Of a stretch of DNA of 64,000 nucleotides, positions 8,274 through 17,692 are shown piece by piece. Every line of letters begins with the position of its first letter. Positions within the stretch are counted from its first letter, which is position 1. The notes under the pieces were generated by a model. That model did not search any database and had not been told where the DNA came from. It saw only the letters and a program-made list of their open reading frames with translations. The stretch is from Liquorilactobacillus ghanensis DSM 18630 (GTDB lineage Bacteria > Bacillota > Bacilli > Lactobacillales > Lactobacillaceae): NCBI RefSeq assembly GCF_001435235.1, contig NZ_AZGB01000009.1, forward strand, positions 165,728-229,727. Reading direction: 5' to 3'. The position numbers and the translations under genes are program-made.

Positions 8274-9062
8274 ATGATGACATCAATTTTAACTATTTTA
8301 CAGCAACGATCAACAGCTATTCAAACGGAATTAATTCGTTTTCGCAATAACCCTTATGATCCCAATCGTGCTCATGATCTCCGAGTAGCTATCCGGACAC
8401 TCCGCAGTTTACTGAAATTTTTGAAGCCTCAGCTGGATTCGGCAACATTTAATGAACTTGATCAAACGCTTAGTGAAGCTGCTCAAACTTTTGGCCCGCT
8501 GCGTGAACTTGACGTATTGTTAGCAGAAATCGGCAGTTACGCTTTTGAGCATCCGCAAGAAAACACCGTTTATTTTCAATTGTTGAAAAAACTACACCAT
8601 AAACGAACAGCTGAAATGCAGCGAATCTTAACTCCCGCCGTTTGGCACAAATTGACTAGCGAACTGACTGCAGCTGATATTCAACTAAATCAGCTAAAGT
8701 TTAATCAAACAAAAAAATGGTCGCAATCAGTTAACTACGAATTAACCAGACGAAGCAAAAAGCTCAGTTGGCAATTCCGGCAAATCGATCCTGCACAGTA
8801 TCAGCAAACCCATCAACTTCGTAAAAAAGCTAAAACACTGCGTTATGCTGCCATTTATTTTGTGAAATTTGCTTCAAAAAAAGCCAAAAAAAGCCGCCGA
8901 CAAGCTGAAAAAATTCAAAATGTCTGCGGCGTGGTCACTGACGCTCACGTGAACGCAGCTTTACTGCAAAATCTGGCACAACAAACTGACAATTCTGCTG
9001 AAAAACAATTATTAGTTGAAATCAAACAAACACAGCAAAAAAGCTTCCACCTAAAAAAATAA
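8274..9062 (+). CDS. CHAD domain protein
   Basis: A 262-residue, very basic, all-helical protein of the CHAD family. The paired histidine helices are visible as RAHDLRVAIRTLRSLLKFL near the N-terminus and THQLRKKAKTLRYAAIYF near residues 178-195. CHAD domains bind inorganic polyphosphate and associate with polyphosphate granules, often beside CYTH domains; here no CYTH partner is fused or adjacent. The cytoplasm is expected, with no signal peptide. The start is the ATG after GAGGGAC; a second ATG follows immediately. It is a single gene with a strong terminator downstream. Confidence 0.85.
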   Translation: MMTSILTILQQRSTAIQTELIRFRNNPYDPNRAHDLRVAIRTLRSLLKFLKPQLDSATFNELDQTLSEAAQTFGPLRELDVLLAEIGSYAFEHPQENTVYFQLLKKLHHKRTAEMQRILTPAVWHKLTSELTAADIQLNQLKFNQTKKWSQSVNYELTRRSKKLSWQFRQIDPAQYQQTHQLRKKAKTLRYAAIYFVKFASKKAKKSRRQAEKIQNVCGVVTDAHVNAALLQNLAQQTDNSAEKQLLVEIKQTQQKSFHLKK

Positions 9063-9120
9063 TCTATTTAATTGTAGTGGCTGCAGCAACCATTCAATTC
9101 TTTATCACTTTCTATTAATT

Positions 9121-9163
9121 AACCCTCAAGGTTGGATTTGATGTCCAATCTTGAGGGTTTTTC
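9121..9163 (+). terminator. Strong intrinsic terminator after the CHAD gene
   Basis: The 16-bp stem AACCCTCAAGGTTGGA/TCCAATCTTGAGGGTT has one mismatch and a 7-base loop, and is followed by TTTC on the plus strand. It also blocks transcripts entering from the minus-strand VOC gene. Confidence 0.9.
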
Positions 9164-9259
9164 AATCCTGAAAAAAGATAACTTAAATATACAAGAACTA
9201 TCCATTTCAATCTTTTCGAAAATTAATTTCCTATGCTATAGTTAAAAAATCGTGTAAAA

Positions 9260-9679
9260 TTATTTTTTCTCGTCATACAGTAAACTGTCCTTAAAAATTC
9301 CATCACCCCAGATTTCTCTTTCGGATAATGTCGTTGCTATTAATTCAATTGGCTGTTGGTTTACTAAAATCATTGCACACTTATATCCTTTAAATGGTTC
9401 ATATAAAGGCATGATGATTTCCTGATCAATCAATGCTTTTTCGATATTTTCACAGGTGAAGGCCACATGTGATTCTGTTTGAATTCGCAAGTCCAATGAA
9501 CAGTCCTTACCAAAAGCATGCATCTGAACTGGCAAAGAAAACTTATTTGGCACATCTAACGTATACATATCATAAATTTTGGCATATCTTGTCTGAGGAT
9601 TTGACTCAATTTCCGATAAAGGTACGGGTTTCCCAATATGATGAAACTGCAAATTTAACTTCACTGCTTTATTATTCAT
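9260..9679 (-). CDS. VOC (glyoxalase-like) superfamily protein
   Basis: A 139-residue cytoplasmic protein with the vicinal-oxygen-chelate pattern. One repeat begins with LQFHHIGKPV, a second strand has SHVAFTCENIEKAL (about 80-93), and a C-terminal CAMILVNQQPIELIA carries the usual metal-ligand glutamate position. The substrate is unknown; VOC members include glyoxalases, dioxygenases and resistance proteins. The ATG at 9679 has AAGGAG in front and is preferred over an upstream in-frame codon. It lies 41 bases downstream of the APC permease gene on the same strand and may be its last operon member. Confidence 0.7.
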   Translation of the reverse strand: MNNKAVKLNLQFHHIGKPVPLSEIESNPQTRYAKIYDMYTLDVPNKFSLPVQMHAFGKDCSLDLRIQTESHVAFTCENIEKALIDQEIIMPLYEPFKGYKCAMILVNQQPIELIATTLSEREIWGDGIFKDSLLYDEKK

Positions 9680-9720
9680 TCGTTTCTCCTTATCAAAGCT
9701 GTTCACAAGCAATCAATAAA

Positions 9721-11217
9721 TCAGTTATCCAAAATATGCTTTCGTTCTGCTCTGGTATAAAAAATCCAAGCAACAATTCCAAAGAAAACTGGTCCAAATG
9801 CTGTCCAAAAAGCCGTCAAGTAATCTCCGCTAAGTAGCGGCTCGATACACGTAAAGACGATTCCAATCGCAATTACCAACCAAACAACAATGGAAACCGT
9901 CCAAGTCCATTTCATACTTCTGTAAAAAACAAACGGGCGATCTAAATTTTGTTTCATTTTAAAGAATGGAAATGCTCCCACCAAAAATAAGTATGGTGCT
10001 GAAGACGAAACATTCATCATATCGGTCAAAATTGTATAAAATTCATTAGCAGCATCTCCACCAAGGGCAATAAAAATTGTAATTAAGCTGACAATTACCG
10101 TCTGGGTCCACATAGCCGTTGCCGGCATATTAAATTTATTCATTTTCGTCAATTTTTTCGGCAATAATCGTGGGTCGCAACCTTCAATAAAAGATTTAAT
10201 TGGTGAATATATCATAACAAAAGCTGCTCCCAAACCGCCCAAAACATCACTCAGCGCAGTAATTTGAGAAAAAATCCGCCCCAAGCCGATTGAACCGGCA
10301 TGGCTCAACCCAAATTTAGCACCCACAGTCAATCCCATATTATTGATCAATACATATTCGACGTTAGCCAAATTAACATTCTTTTTCCCAAGAACTGCCT
10401 GCCAATTAGTACTGACTCCACAAAGAAAGATAGCTAACACATAAATCAAGGTCATCAACAACATAGCAACAATCAATGCTCGCGGAAATGTTTTTTCCGG
10501 TTTGTCTACTGAATCAATTACTCCCGCCATTGTTTCCAATCCACCATAAGCAAATAATGAATAAATAATAAATGAAATAATTGCAATTGGTGAAATAAAA
10601 TCAGCATTTGGCGATTTAATCAAACTCATTTTAGTTAAAGGTTCAGCCAAAGTTCCATGGTTCAATAACCATATTAACAAACTGCAAACGATGAAAATCA
10701 CTGATATTCCCAAGGTAAAAATTCCGCAAAAAGAAGCTATTTTTGCAATATTTTTAATTCCGCGACAAGCTATCAAGGTTACAATACATAAAAAAATAAC
10801 TTCCAGCAACCCTAGCGTTTGGTCTGAGTTCAAACCAAACAAATGCCAAGTCTGAGTTTTATCTTGTCCTGAAATCATTGTTGAAACAGAAACCAGTAAA
10901 AATTGTGTTGACGATACCAACCAAACGACCCAAGCTGCTAACCAAATGAATGTACCAATAAATGCTGGCTTTTCTCCGATTGAACCGCGCAGCCATGAAA
11001 AAATACCTCCTTTGGCAGCTTTAAAGGAGGCTCCATATTCAGCAAACATTAGGGCTGAAGGTACAAAAAAGAGCAGTGCGGTAATGACATACCAAATAAT
11101 ACTGGAGTAGCCCATTTGATAAAATGCCGTCAATGAATTACTGAATCCAAAAATTGATGAAAAGATCATCAAAATTAAGCCGCTGAGTTTAATCTTAACG
11201 GCTACTTTTTTATCCAT
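9721..11217 (-). CDS. APC superfamily amino-acid permease/antiporter (GadC-related)
   Basis: A 498-residue membrane protein with about 12 hydrophobic helices, in the amino acid-polyamine-organocation superfamily. The early IFSSIFGFSNSLTAFYQMG and AKGGIFSWLRGSIGEK (about 66-81) match the glutamate/GABA antiporter-like branch. It sits just after the histidine-utilisation regulator on the same strand. Since the hut pathway ends in glutamate, a glutamate-exporting antiporter (histidine or urocanate in, glutamate out) is an attractive but unproven role. A terminator-like hairpin separates it from the regulator, so it probably has its own promoter. The substrate cannot be assigned from sequence. 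Confidence 0.8.
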   Translation of the reverse strand: MDKKVAVKIKLSGLILMIFSSIFGFSNSLTAFYQMGYSSIIWYVITALLFFVPSALMFAEYGASFKAAKGGIFSWLRGSIGEKPAFIGTFIWLAAWVVWLVSSTQFLLVSVSTMISGQDKTQTWHLFGLNSDQTLGLLEVIFLCIVTLIACRGIKNIAKIASFCGIFTLGISVIFIVCSLLIWLLNHGTLAEPLTKMSLIKSPNADFISPIAIISFIIYSLFAYGGLETMAGVIDSVDKPEKTFPRALIVAMLLMTLIYVLAIFLCGVSTNWQAVLGKKNVNLANVEYVLINNMGLTVGAKFGLSHAGSIGLGRIFSQITALSDVLGGLGAAFVMIYSPIKSFIEGCDPRLLPKKLTKMNKFNMPATAMWTQTVIVSLITIFIALGGDAANEFYTILTDMMNVSSSAPYLFLVGAFPFFKMKQNLDRPFVFYRSMKWTWTVSIVVWLVIAIGIVFTCIEPLLSGDYLTAFWTAFGPVFFGIVAWIFYTRAERKHILDN

Positions 11218-11329
11218 TTTAAATCCAACTTCTTTCTGAAAATTTAATAATAATTATACACGCCAAATATGTGGATAATTGTTATTAAAAAGTTAATTAT
11301 TGATTAAAACGTTAAATAACAACAATAAA

Positions 11330-11357
11330 ACTGAATAAAATTTTAATTTTATCCAGT
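11330..11357 (-). terminator. Intrinsic terminator after the RpiR regulator
   Basis: The stem ACTGAATAAAAT/ATTTTATCCAGT has a short TTTA loop and is followed by TTTTATTGTTG on the minus strand. It closes the hutD-rpiR transcript upstream of the permease gene. Confidence 0.75.
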
Positions 11358-11455
11358 CTCTGATTTGTAAAACATTATTTAATTTTCACATAGTTGGAAT
11401 TCATCTGGGAGGGTACATCGCAACCGCACATCATCTGCCGGATTAAATATTAAGT

Positions 11456-12325
11456 TTATATCCAAAAAGAATGTTCATTTTCATTAATTTTCTCAAGCTT
11501 ATTTAACCGGTGACCAATATTCGGAATATTTCTTGAAACATCACGCATTAATAAATTTATTAATGTTAACGGCGTACTGTAGACATCGAAAACTGAAGAA
11601 ATAGTTATTGGGCTTATCAGTGACAACTGAGAATAATTAACGATTGGTGACAATCTACTGTCAGTAATTGCTACAATATTAAATCCTTTTTCACTTAGCT
11701 TTTTCATTTTTTCAAGTAATGAGCGTGAATAACGCGGAAATACCGTTGTAAAAATCAAACAATCTTCTGGCGCCTCTAACTCAACATTTTCCCATGCCGG
11801 TGTTCCATAAGCTAATTCAAAAACATTAGGCCTTAAACGACTCAAAATATAATACATGTACGGTAATAAAGTTGCGGACATGCGATTTGACATTAAAAAC
11901 ACTTTCTTTGTCTTTACTAGTAAATGTACAACACTTTGGTAATCCTGGGACTGAGATAATCCTTGAAGCTCCTTTAAATTATTAATTTCTTGATTTAATA
12001 TATTGAGATTTCGATCATTATCTCCTTCTTTATCAATAATCGAATGCCGTTTTAAAATCGTCATTTCTGAACTAATAATTTTTTGCAAATATCTTAAAAA
12101 ATCATTGTAGCCATAGTAGCCCATTTTAATACAAAACCTCGAAACGCTACCTTGGCTTACCCCAATTTCGCTACTAATTTTATCAGCCGTCATAAATACA
12201 ATTGAATTATAATTTTTTTCAATATACATTGCTATTTTCTGATTAACTTCAGATGTTTTTCCCGCAACCATTAAACGATCAAATAATTCTTTTTTATCTC
12301 TTATTTCTTTAACTTTCTTATCCAT
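11456..12325 (-). CDS. RpiR/MurR family transcriptional regulator of the hut locus
   Basis: A 289-residue regulator. The N-terminal 85 residues form an RpiR-type helix-turn-helix, visible as MTADKISSEIGVSQGSVSRF (about 45-64). A SIS sugar-phosphate-type sensing domain covers about 120-260, with VFLMSNRMSATLLPY and FTTVFPRYSRSLLEKM. The ATG overlaps the last 8 bases of hutD, which implies translational coupling. RpiR proteins usually sense sugar phosphates; in a hut locus the ligand might instead be urocanate, formiminoglutamate or a phosphorylated metabolite. It is the only regulator inside the island, so it is the natural controller of the hut operon, possibly through the palindrome over that operon's -10 box. 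Confidence 0.85.
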   Translation of the reverse strand: MDKKVKEIRDKKELFDRLMVAGKTSEVNQKIAMYIEKNYNSIVFMTADKISSEIGVSQGSVSRFCIKMGYYGYNDFLRYLQKIISSEMTILKRHSIIDKEGDNDRNLNILNQEINNLKELQGLSQSQDYQSVVHLLVKTKKVFLMSNRMSATLLPYMYYILSRLRPNVFELAYGTPAWENVELEAPEDCLIFTTVFPRYSRSLLEKMKKLSEKGFNIVAITDSRLSPIVNYSQLSLISPITISSVFDVYSTPLTLINLLMRDVSRNIPNIGHRLNKLEKINENEHSFWI

Positions 12326-12902
12326 AGGCTTTCCCTTTTTTCAATTTAAAAATTACGATCCGATTATTATTATCTAGCGAAAATTCAAGTAGCAGTTTTT
12401 CCATGCTAAAATTTTTAATCAACAAAAATTCTTTTTCCAAAAGCTTTACTCGTTCTTGATCAACCAAGACTTCATTACTTCCATTTAATGAAAATATACC
12501 TACAAATTCAGCAGTAGAAAATATTTTTGACGATTCTTTCATGACCTGCATACTTGCATGCCACTGTGATTGATATATTAAATTAACGTCTTCTGATTTT
12601 CCAATGGACGTTGTTTGCTCGCCGCCATTAAAATAGAAACTTTCTTCTAGTTTTAGATTATGCCTTTTAGAATTATTCAGCAACGTAATTCCCTGTTTAG
12701 TTGGGATAAGTATTCGATTAAAGCCCTTTAGCAATGTAAAAGTACTTTCAGCCAGCTCCACGCTAGCGTAGGAAAACCTAAATTCAAAGTTTCTTTTTTT
12801 ATATTCTGTATTCTCAGGGTATATGTATACCTCCGAAGTTTTTCCTCCCTGCCAATTACTCAGATTATACAATTTTTTATTCTTTTTAATAAATTCAACC
12901 AT
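12318..12902 (-). CDS. hutD: HutD/Ves family protein
   Basis: A 194-residue cupin-fold protein of the HutD family. The N-terminal NWQGGKTSEVYIYPEN (about 16-31) and FRFSYASVELAESTFTLLKG (about 41-60) match the family text W-GG-T-E-P and F-R-S-A-V. HutD proteins recur in histidine-utilisation loci and have been proposed to bind formiminoglutamate or a related pathway compound, limiting pathway flux; this is not tested here. AGGTGAG precedes the ATG. The gene follows hutI after a strong terminator and overlaps the regulator gene, so hutD and rpiR form a separate or read-through-dependent unit. Confidence 0.8.
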   Translation of the reverse strand: MVEFIKKNKKLYNLSNWQGGKTSEVYIYPENTEYKKRNFEFRFSYASVELAESTFTLLKGFNRILIPTKQGITLLNNSKRHNLKLEESFYFNGGEQTTSIGKSEDVNLIYQSQWHASMQVMKESSKIFSTAEFVGIFSLNGSNEVLVDQERVKLLEKEFLLIKNFSMEKLLLEFSLDNNNRIVIFKLKKGKAYG

Positions 12903-12934
12903 AATCTCACCTTATTATTTTAAAACTCCTACTA

Positions 12935-12981
12935 TTTAAAAAAACGGATAAATTATTACTTCTGGTATAATTTATCCGTTT
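12935..12981. terminator. Strong terminator between hutI and hutD
   Basis: A perfect 15-bp stem (12942-12956 with 12967-12981; arms begin AAACGGATAAATTAT) has a 10-base loop. On the minus strand it is followed by seven T; on the plus strand by TTTTG. It separates the catabolic operon from hutD-rpiR, which run the same way. Confidence 0.9.
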
Positions 12982-12992
12982 TGTCATTTTAA

Positions 12993-14255
12993 TTAACCTT
13001 CATAAACTAATTCACCATTTTTAATAACCTTAGAAACTAAATTGCCGCCCGTATTGTATAACAAGTAACGGAAATCAGGATATTTTAAAAATATAATATC
13101 ACCGACTTTGCCTGGTTCAAGAGTTCCCTTCTTATTTGCTAAATCTAAAGCAGCTGCTCCATTTAAAGTAAGGGCCGTTAAAACTTCATTCATGGTCATT
13201 TTCATTTCAAAGGTTGCTAAAGCAATAATTAATGGAATTGAACATGTAAATGAACTTCCCGGATTATAGTCGGAAGCCAATGCTACCCCACAATTGCTAT
13301 CAATTAAATCACGCGCTGGAGCGAAGTTCTCTTTTAAGCAAAATGCTGTACATGGCAACAAAGTAGCTACAGTATTTTCTTTTTTGCTTAATTCTTTAAT
13401 TTCTTCTGGAGATATTTTTATAAGATGATCCGCTGAAACCGCATCTAGTTTTGCTGCTAAACTAACTCCATTTAAATTAGCGATCTCATCAGCATGCATT
13501 TTTAATTTAAAGCCCAGCTTTTTAGCTGCTTTTAACAACTGCTCAGCTCTTTTTAAATCAAATACGCCTTTATCACAAAATACGTCTACAAATTCTGCCA
13601 GTTCTTCATGTTTTATTTTAGGCAACAGTTTACTTATCATTAAATCAACGTAATCATCAGCTTTGTCCTGATATTCACGAGGAATAGCATGTGCTCCTAA
13701 ATACGTCACTGAAATATCAACTGGTTGAATGAGATTTAACTCCCGGAAAACTTCTAATTGCTTCATTTCATTTTTTTCATCTAAGCCATAACCACTTTTT
13801 CCTTCAACTGTGGTAATTCCTTGCTGCAGCATTTCATTTAAACGTTGCATCCCGGAATCTCTTAATTCTGTAAACGATGCTTTGCGAGTTTCATCAACAG
13901 TTGCTTGAATTCCTCCACCGTTTTCCATAATCTTCATATAAGTGGATCCGCCAACTCTTTCGCAAAATTCCTCTAAGCGATAACCAGAAAAGAGAAAGTG
14001 AGTATGCGAGTCGATAAATCCCGGCAGAACTGCCGAACCAGCGGCATTTATAATTTGATCAAATTTGTTTATGTTATTCTTTTTTAATTTTTCTACTACA
14101 TCATTGGTCTTACCTACTTCTTTAATTGTTCCATTTTCGACATAGATCGCACCATCTGATATACACTTAATTTGATCCATCTCTCGGCCATGCTTAATTG
14201 AATTTCCAGTCGGAGTGGCAATTTGACTTGCATGCAGTATTAATAAATTTTTCAT
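12993..14255 (-). CDS. hutI: Imidazolonepropionase
   Basis: A 420-residue metal-dependent amidohydrolase that opens 4-imidazolone-5-propanoate to N-formimidoyl-L-glutamate, the third step of histidine degradation. The metal-binding IDSHTHFLFSG has His84 and His86. A later KLKMHADEIAN and the metal aspartate in LASDYNPGSS follow, as in known HutI. EGKSGYGL (about 152-159) matches the substrate-binding segment. The length equals the family norm. It is the last catabolic gene of the operon, 4 bases after hutU, and ends just before a strong terminator. Confidence 0.95.
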   Translation of the reverse strand: MKNLLILHASQIATPTGNSIKHGREMDQIKCISDGAIYVENGTIKEVGKTNDVVEKLKKNNINKFDQIINAAGSAVLPGFIDSHTHFLFSGYRLEEFCERVGGSTYMKIMENGGGIQATVDETRKASFTELRDSGMQRLNEMLQQGITTVEGKSGYGLDEKNEMKQLEVFRELNLIQPVDISVTYLGAHAIPREYQDKADDYVDLMISKLLPKIKHEELAEFVDVFCDKGVFDLKRAEQLLKAAKKLGFKLKMHADEIANLNGVSLAAKLDAVSADHLIKISPEEIKELSKKENTVATLLPCTAFCLKENFAPARDLIDSNCGVALASDYNPGSSFTCSIPLIIALATFEMKMTMNEVLTALTLNGAAALDLANKKGTLEPGKVGDIIFLKYPDFRYLLYNTGGNLVSKVIKNGELVYEG

Positions 14256-14259
14256 TTAA

Positions 14260-16338
14260 TCACTCTTTCGGAAAGGTATTTTCAATTGATTCATCTACCA
14301 AATTATCACTGACTAAATATGGCTCTGTAATATGTGCTTTACCTTGGAATTTCTGATTGAATTCTTGGGTCGTATCCATCGCGTTTTTATTTCTAGCCCA
14401 ATTTCTTCGAGCAACGCCTCCCATAACATCCCAAAGAATCGCTTTTTTAATAATTTTATCAACTCTTTGACTGCCATCAAGAACTAAACCAAATCCGCCA
14501 TTAATTGCGCGACCGATTCCAACACCCCCGCCATTATGAAGCGTAACTAAACTCATCCCGCGAGCTGCATTTCCGGCAAAACACTGAACAGCCATATCTG
14601 CCATAACGTTACTGCCATCATAAATATTGGATGTCTCTCTAAAAGGAGAATCTGTTCCACTAACATCATGGTGATCTCGACCGATCATTACTGGACCAAT
14701 TGCTCCTTCACGTACTAATTCATTAAACTTCAAAGCAATTTTTATGCGGCCCTCAGCATCCTGATAAAGGATCCTAGCTTGTGTTCCTACAACTAACTTA
14801 TTCTTTTCTGCATCTCGAATCCACTTATAGTTATCTAAGTCTTGGTAACGACGATGACGATCAATGCAATCCATTGCTGCTTGGTCAGTTTTAATCAAAT
14901 CTGCTTTTTTACCTGATAAACATACCCAGCGAAATGGACCATAACCATAATCAAACAAGTGCGGACCCATAATATCTTCAACATAGGAAGGCAGGATAAA
15001 TCCATCTTTATCATCCACACCATTCTTGGAAACTTTTTTGACGCCTGCATCATAAACTGCTTTTAAAAATGAGTTGCCATAATCAAAAAAGTAGGTTCCC
15101 CTTTGATGCAACTGTTTAACCAGTTCAAAATGCTTGCGCAATGACTGATCAACTAGTTCAACAAACTTTTGTCGATCATCTTTTAATAACTTTGTCCGTT
15201 CTGCAAAAGTAATCCCTTGTGGACAATAACCTCCTTCATACGCAGCATGACATGAAGTTTGATCAGATAACAATTCAACCTGGATATTGTTATCTATGAC
15301 ATATTGCAATAAATCGACAACATTCCCAAAATAGGCAATCGATAAAGCCTCGCCGCTTTTCTTAGCATTTTCGACTTTTTCTGCAATATAATCAAGATTA
15401 TCTGAATAAGTATCTACCCATCCCTGATCTAATCTGGTTTTAATTCTTGAAAGATCAACTTCAGCAATTACTGAAACTGCATTAGCTATTTTAGCTGCTT
15501 TGGGTTGAGCACCACTCATTCCGCCAAGACCAGAACTTATAAATAATTTGCCAGTTAAATCACCTTCGAGCGGAATTCCTAGTTTTTGACGTCCGGCATT
15601 CAGTAGGGTGTTATAAGTTCCATGAACAATTCCTTGCGGTCCAATATACATCCAACCACCAGCTGTCATCTGTCCATAATTGGCAACGCCCATTTCCTCA
15701 GCGATTTCCCAGTCTTTAGGATTATCAAATTCACCAACCATCAAAGCGTTTGTAATAATAACTCTTGGGGCAGTCTTTTCAGAAGGAAAAAGTCCTACCG
15801 GATGTCCCGACTCAATTACTAAAGTCTGCTCATCAGTTAATCGCTGTAAATACTTTTTTATTAGACAATATTGCATCCAATTTTGGCAGACACTGCCCGT
15901 TTCACCGTAAGTTACCAGTTCATACGGATATAAACCTACTTCAAAATCCAGATTGTTATCGATCATAACCTGAAAAGCTTTTCCTTCAAGGCTATTTCCT
16001 TGATAACTATCAATTGGATGACCAAATATTCGGCCTTCTGGGCGAAAACGATAACCATAAATTCTCCCCCTGGTATATAATTCATCTAAAAATTCAGGGA
16101 TCAACGTTTTATGAAATTTTGAAGGAATATATCTTAAAGCATTTTTTAAGGCTATTTTTGTTTGTGCCGGCGTTAAACGAAATCCACGGGAAGGGGCCCG
16201 CCGAATACCTTCGACAAACTTAGGGTATTGAGGTAACTCGCCGTCAGTAATCAAAGACAATTCAATCGGTTTTTCATGTAATTGCACTTTACTCAAAACA
16301 TCTGAAATAGCTTCTTCGTTGTTTTTTACATTGCTCAT
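14260..16338 (-). CDS. hutU: Urocanate hydratase, long form
   Basis: A 692-residue NAD-dependent urocanase converting urocanate to 4-imidazolone-5-propanoate. The NAD-binding SSGLGGMSGAQPKAAKIA (about 267-284) is clear, as are QTSCHAAYEGGYCPQG, GYGPFRWVC, carrying a conserved cysteine, and the C-terminal GGGVGIGRAINGGFGLVLDG. Typical bacterial HutU is about 550-560 residues; this is the longer type (about 675-690) known from streptococci and animals, which suggests the cluster belongs to the Firmicute long-HutU lineage. It lies 4 bases ahead of hutI and 19 after hutF in one operon. Confidence 0.95.
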   Translation of the reverse strand: MSNVKNNEEAISDVLSKVQLHEKPIELSLITDGELPQYPKFVEGIRRAPSRGFRLTPAQTKIALKNALRYIPSKFHKTLIPEFLDELYTRGRIYGYRFRPEGRIFGHPIDSYQGNSLEGKAFQVMIDNNLDFEVGLYPYELVTYGETGSVCQNWMQYCLIKKYLQRLTDEQTLVIESGHPVGLFPSEKTAPRVIITNALMVGEFDNPKDWEIAEEMGVANYGQMTAGGWMYIGPQGIVHGTYNTLLNAGRQKLGIPLEGDLTGKLFISSGLGGMSGAQPKAAKIANAVSVIAEVDLSRIKTRLDQGWVDTYSDNLDYIAEKVENAKKSGEALSIAYFGNVVDLLQYVIDNNIQVELLSDQTSCHAAYEGGYCPQGITFAERTKLLKDDRQKFVELVDQSLRKHFELVKQLHQRGTYFFDYGNSFLKAVYDAGVKKVSKNGVDDKDGFILPSYVEDIMGPHLFDYGYGPFRWVCLSGKKADLIKTDQAAMDCIDRHRRYQDLDNYKWIRDAEKNKLVVGTQARILYQDAEGRIKIALKFNELVREGAIGPVMIGRDHHDVSGTDSPFRETSNIYDGSNVMADMAVQCFAGNAARGMSLVTLHNGGGVGIGRAINGGFGLVLDGSQRVDKIIKKAILWDVMGGVARRNWARNKNAMDTTQEFNQKFQGKAHITEPYLVSDNLVDESIENTFPKE

Positions 16339-16357
16339 AAAAATAAAACTCCTTCCA

Positions 16358-17692
16358 TTAATCTAAAGTTGCAAAGTAATCCATTGTTTGATCAACTTTT
16401 CCCATCACTTTTTCTTCGCTAACTTTAACTAATTCACCGTCTTTTACTGTTTCTTCGCCGTTTACAATTACCGTTTTTATTGCATTTGGCTGCATTGAAT
16501 AAACAATATTTGGTAATAGTTGTTCAAGATTCCCGCTCAGAGGTTTCATTGAAAAATCATTTAAGTTTATGCCAACAAAATCTGCCAGTGAACCTGCTTT
16601 TATTTCACCAATATCTAAATCAAGCTGTGCTCCACCATTGATCGTTCCCATATCAAAAGCCTGTTTGCATTTTACGCACAACGCATCGTGTGTGGTCGCT
16701 TTTTGTAACAAGGCAGTCATCCGCATTTCTTCAAAAACACTAATTCGATTATTCCCACAGGCACCATCACTGCCAAGTGCAATATTAATTTTATTTGCTG
16801 CCATTTTAGGAATATTGGTAACTCCATCTGCTAAAAACATATTACTTGATGGGCAATAATTCAAAGCTGCATGTCTTTGACCAAGTAATTCAATTTCTTC
16901 ATCATTCAGCCAGACCCCATGGACTAAAACTAGTGAAGAATCAACTACTCCTAATTCGTTCAAGTATTCAACTGTCCTTTTGTTGTGTTTTCTTAATGTA
17001 TCCTTTACTTCAAATGGTTCCTCGGCAACATGTATATGAAACTTGGTCCCCATCTCAATAGCTAATTTATGACCTGCTTGGATCATTTCTGGACTAGCAC
17101 CATGTAAACTATGTGGTGCTGGAATAACAGTAACCATTGAATCACTTTGATATTTAGCAGCTAACTGTTTCGTATTCTTCACTGCTTCACTGACTGACTC
17201 TAAGTAACCCTTGGGTGCACCATCCCAGTCATACATCGTTCTTGCAAGCACTAAACGAATTCCAACATCTTTAGCCGCCTGAACGATGGCTTCATCAGAT
17301 TCATTGCCATAATTATGCAAATAGAAAAAGTCGCAAACAGTCGTTACACCGCACTTCATCATTTCTGCATATGCGAAAAGAGCGCCATTATAAATGTCTT
17401 CCAGTCTCATTGCAGGTGAATACTTGTACAACGAATTATCTCGCCATTTTAAAAAAGGCTGATCAATAGCAATTCCACGTAACAGACTCTGAAAAGAATG
17501 ATTATGCGTATTTACCGTTCCGGGCACAAAAACCATATCATCATAACGTTTGATTGGAACTTCAGGATACTTGTTTAAAAGTTCTTTTTGTTTTGCTACC
17601 TCTTTAACCAAATTACCTGATATTAGAATACCGAAATCTTTTTCAAATTTTTCATGAGTATATAAATATTTTGGCAATAATATTTTTTGCAT
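16358..17692 (-). CDS. hutF: Formimidoylglutamate deiminase (HutF-type amidohydrolase)
   Basis: A 444-residue amidohydrolase of the cytosine-deaminase-like branch. The metal motif NTHNHSFQSLLRG has His63 and His65. KWRDN and CDFFYLHNYG (about 122-130) echo the HutF patterns W-WRE and EFHYLHH. Later ligands are in KFHIHVAEE, LVLVHGVW and IALGSDGA. HutF removes ammonia from N-formimidoylglutamate to give N-formylglutamate. Context agrees: it lies between hutU and an M20 amidohydrolase and overlaps the latter by one base (TAATG), showing translational coupling. An S-adenosylhomocysteine/guanine-type deaminase is the main alternative by sequence alone, but position in a hut operon without formiminoglutamase favours HutF. 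Confidence 0.8.
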   Translation of the reverse strand: MQKILLPKYLYTHEKFEKDFGILISGNLVKEVAKQKELLNKYPEVPIKRYDDMVFVPGTVNTHNHSFQSLLRGIAIDQPFLKWRDNSLYKYSPAMRLEDIYNGALFAYAEMMKCGVTTVCDFFYLHNYGNESDEAIVQAAKDVGIRLVLARTMYDWDGAPKGYLESVSEAVKNTKQLAAKYQSDSMVTVIPAPHSLHGASPEMIQAGHKLAIEMGTKFHIHVAEEPFEVKDTLRKHNKRTVEYLNELGVVDSSLVLVHGVWLNDEEIELLGQRHAALNYCPSSNMFLADGVTNIPKMAANKINIALGSDGACGNNRISVFEEMRMTALLQKATTHDALCVKCKQAFDMGTINGGAQLDLDIGEIKAGSLADFVGINLNDFSMKPLSGNLEQLLPNIVYSMQPNAIKTVIVNGEETVKDGELVKVSEEKVMGKVDQTMDYFATLD

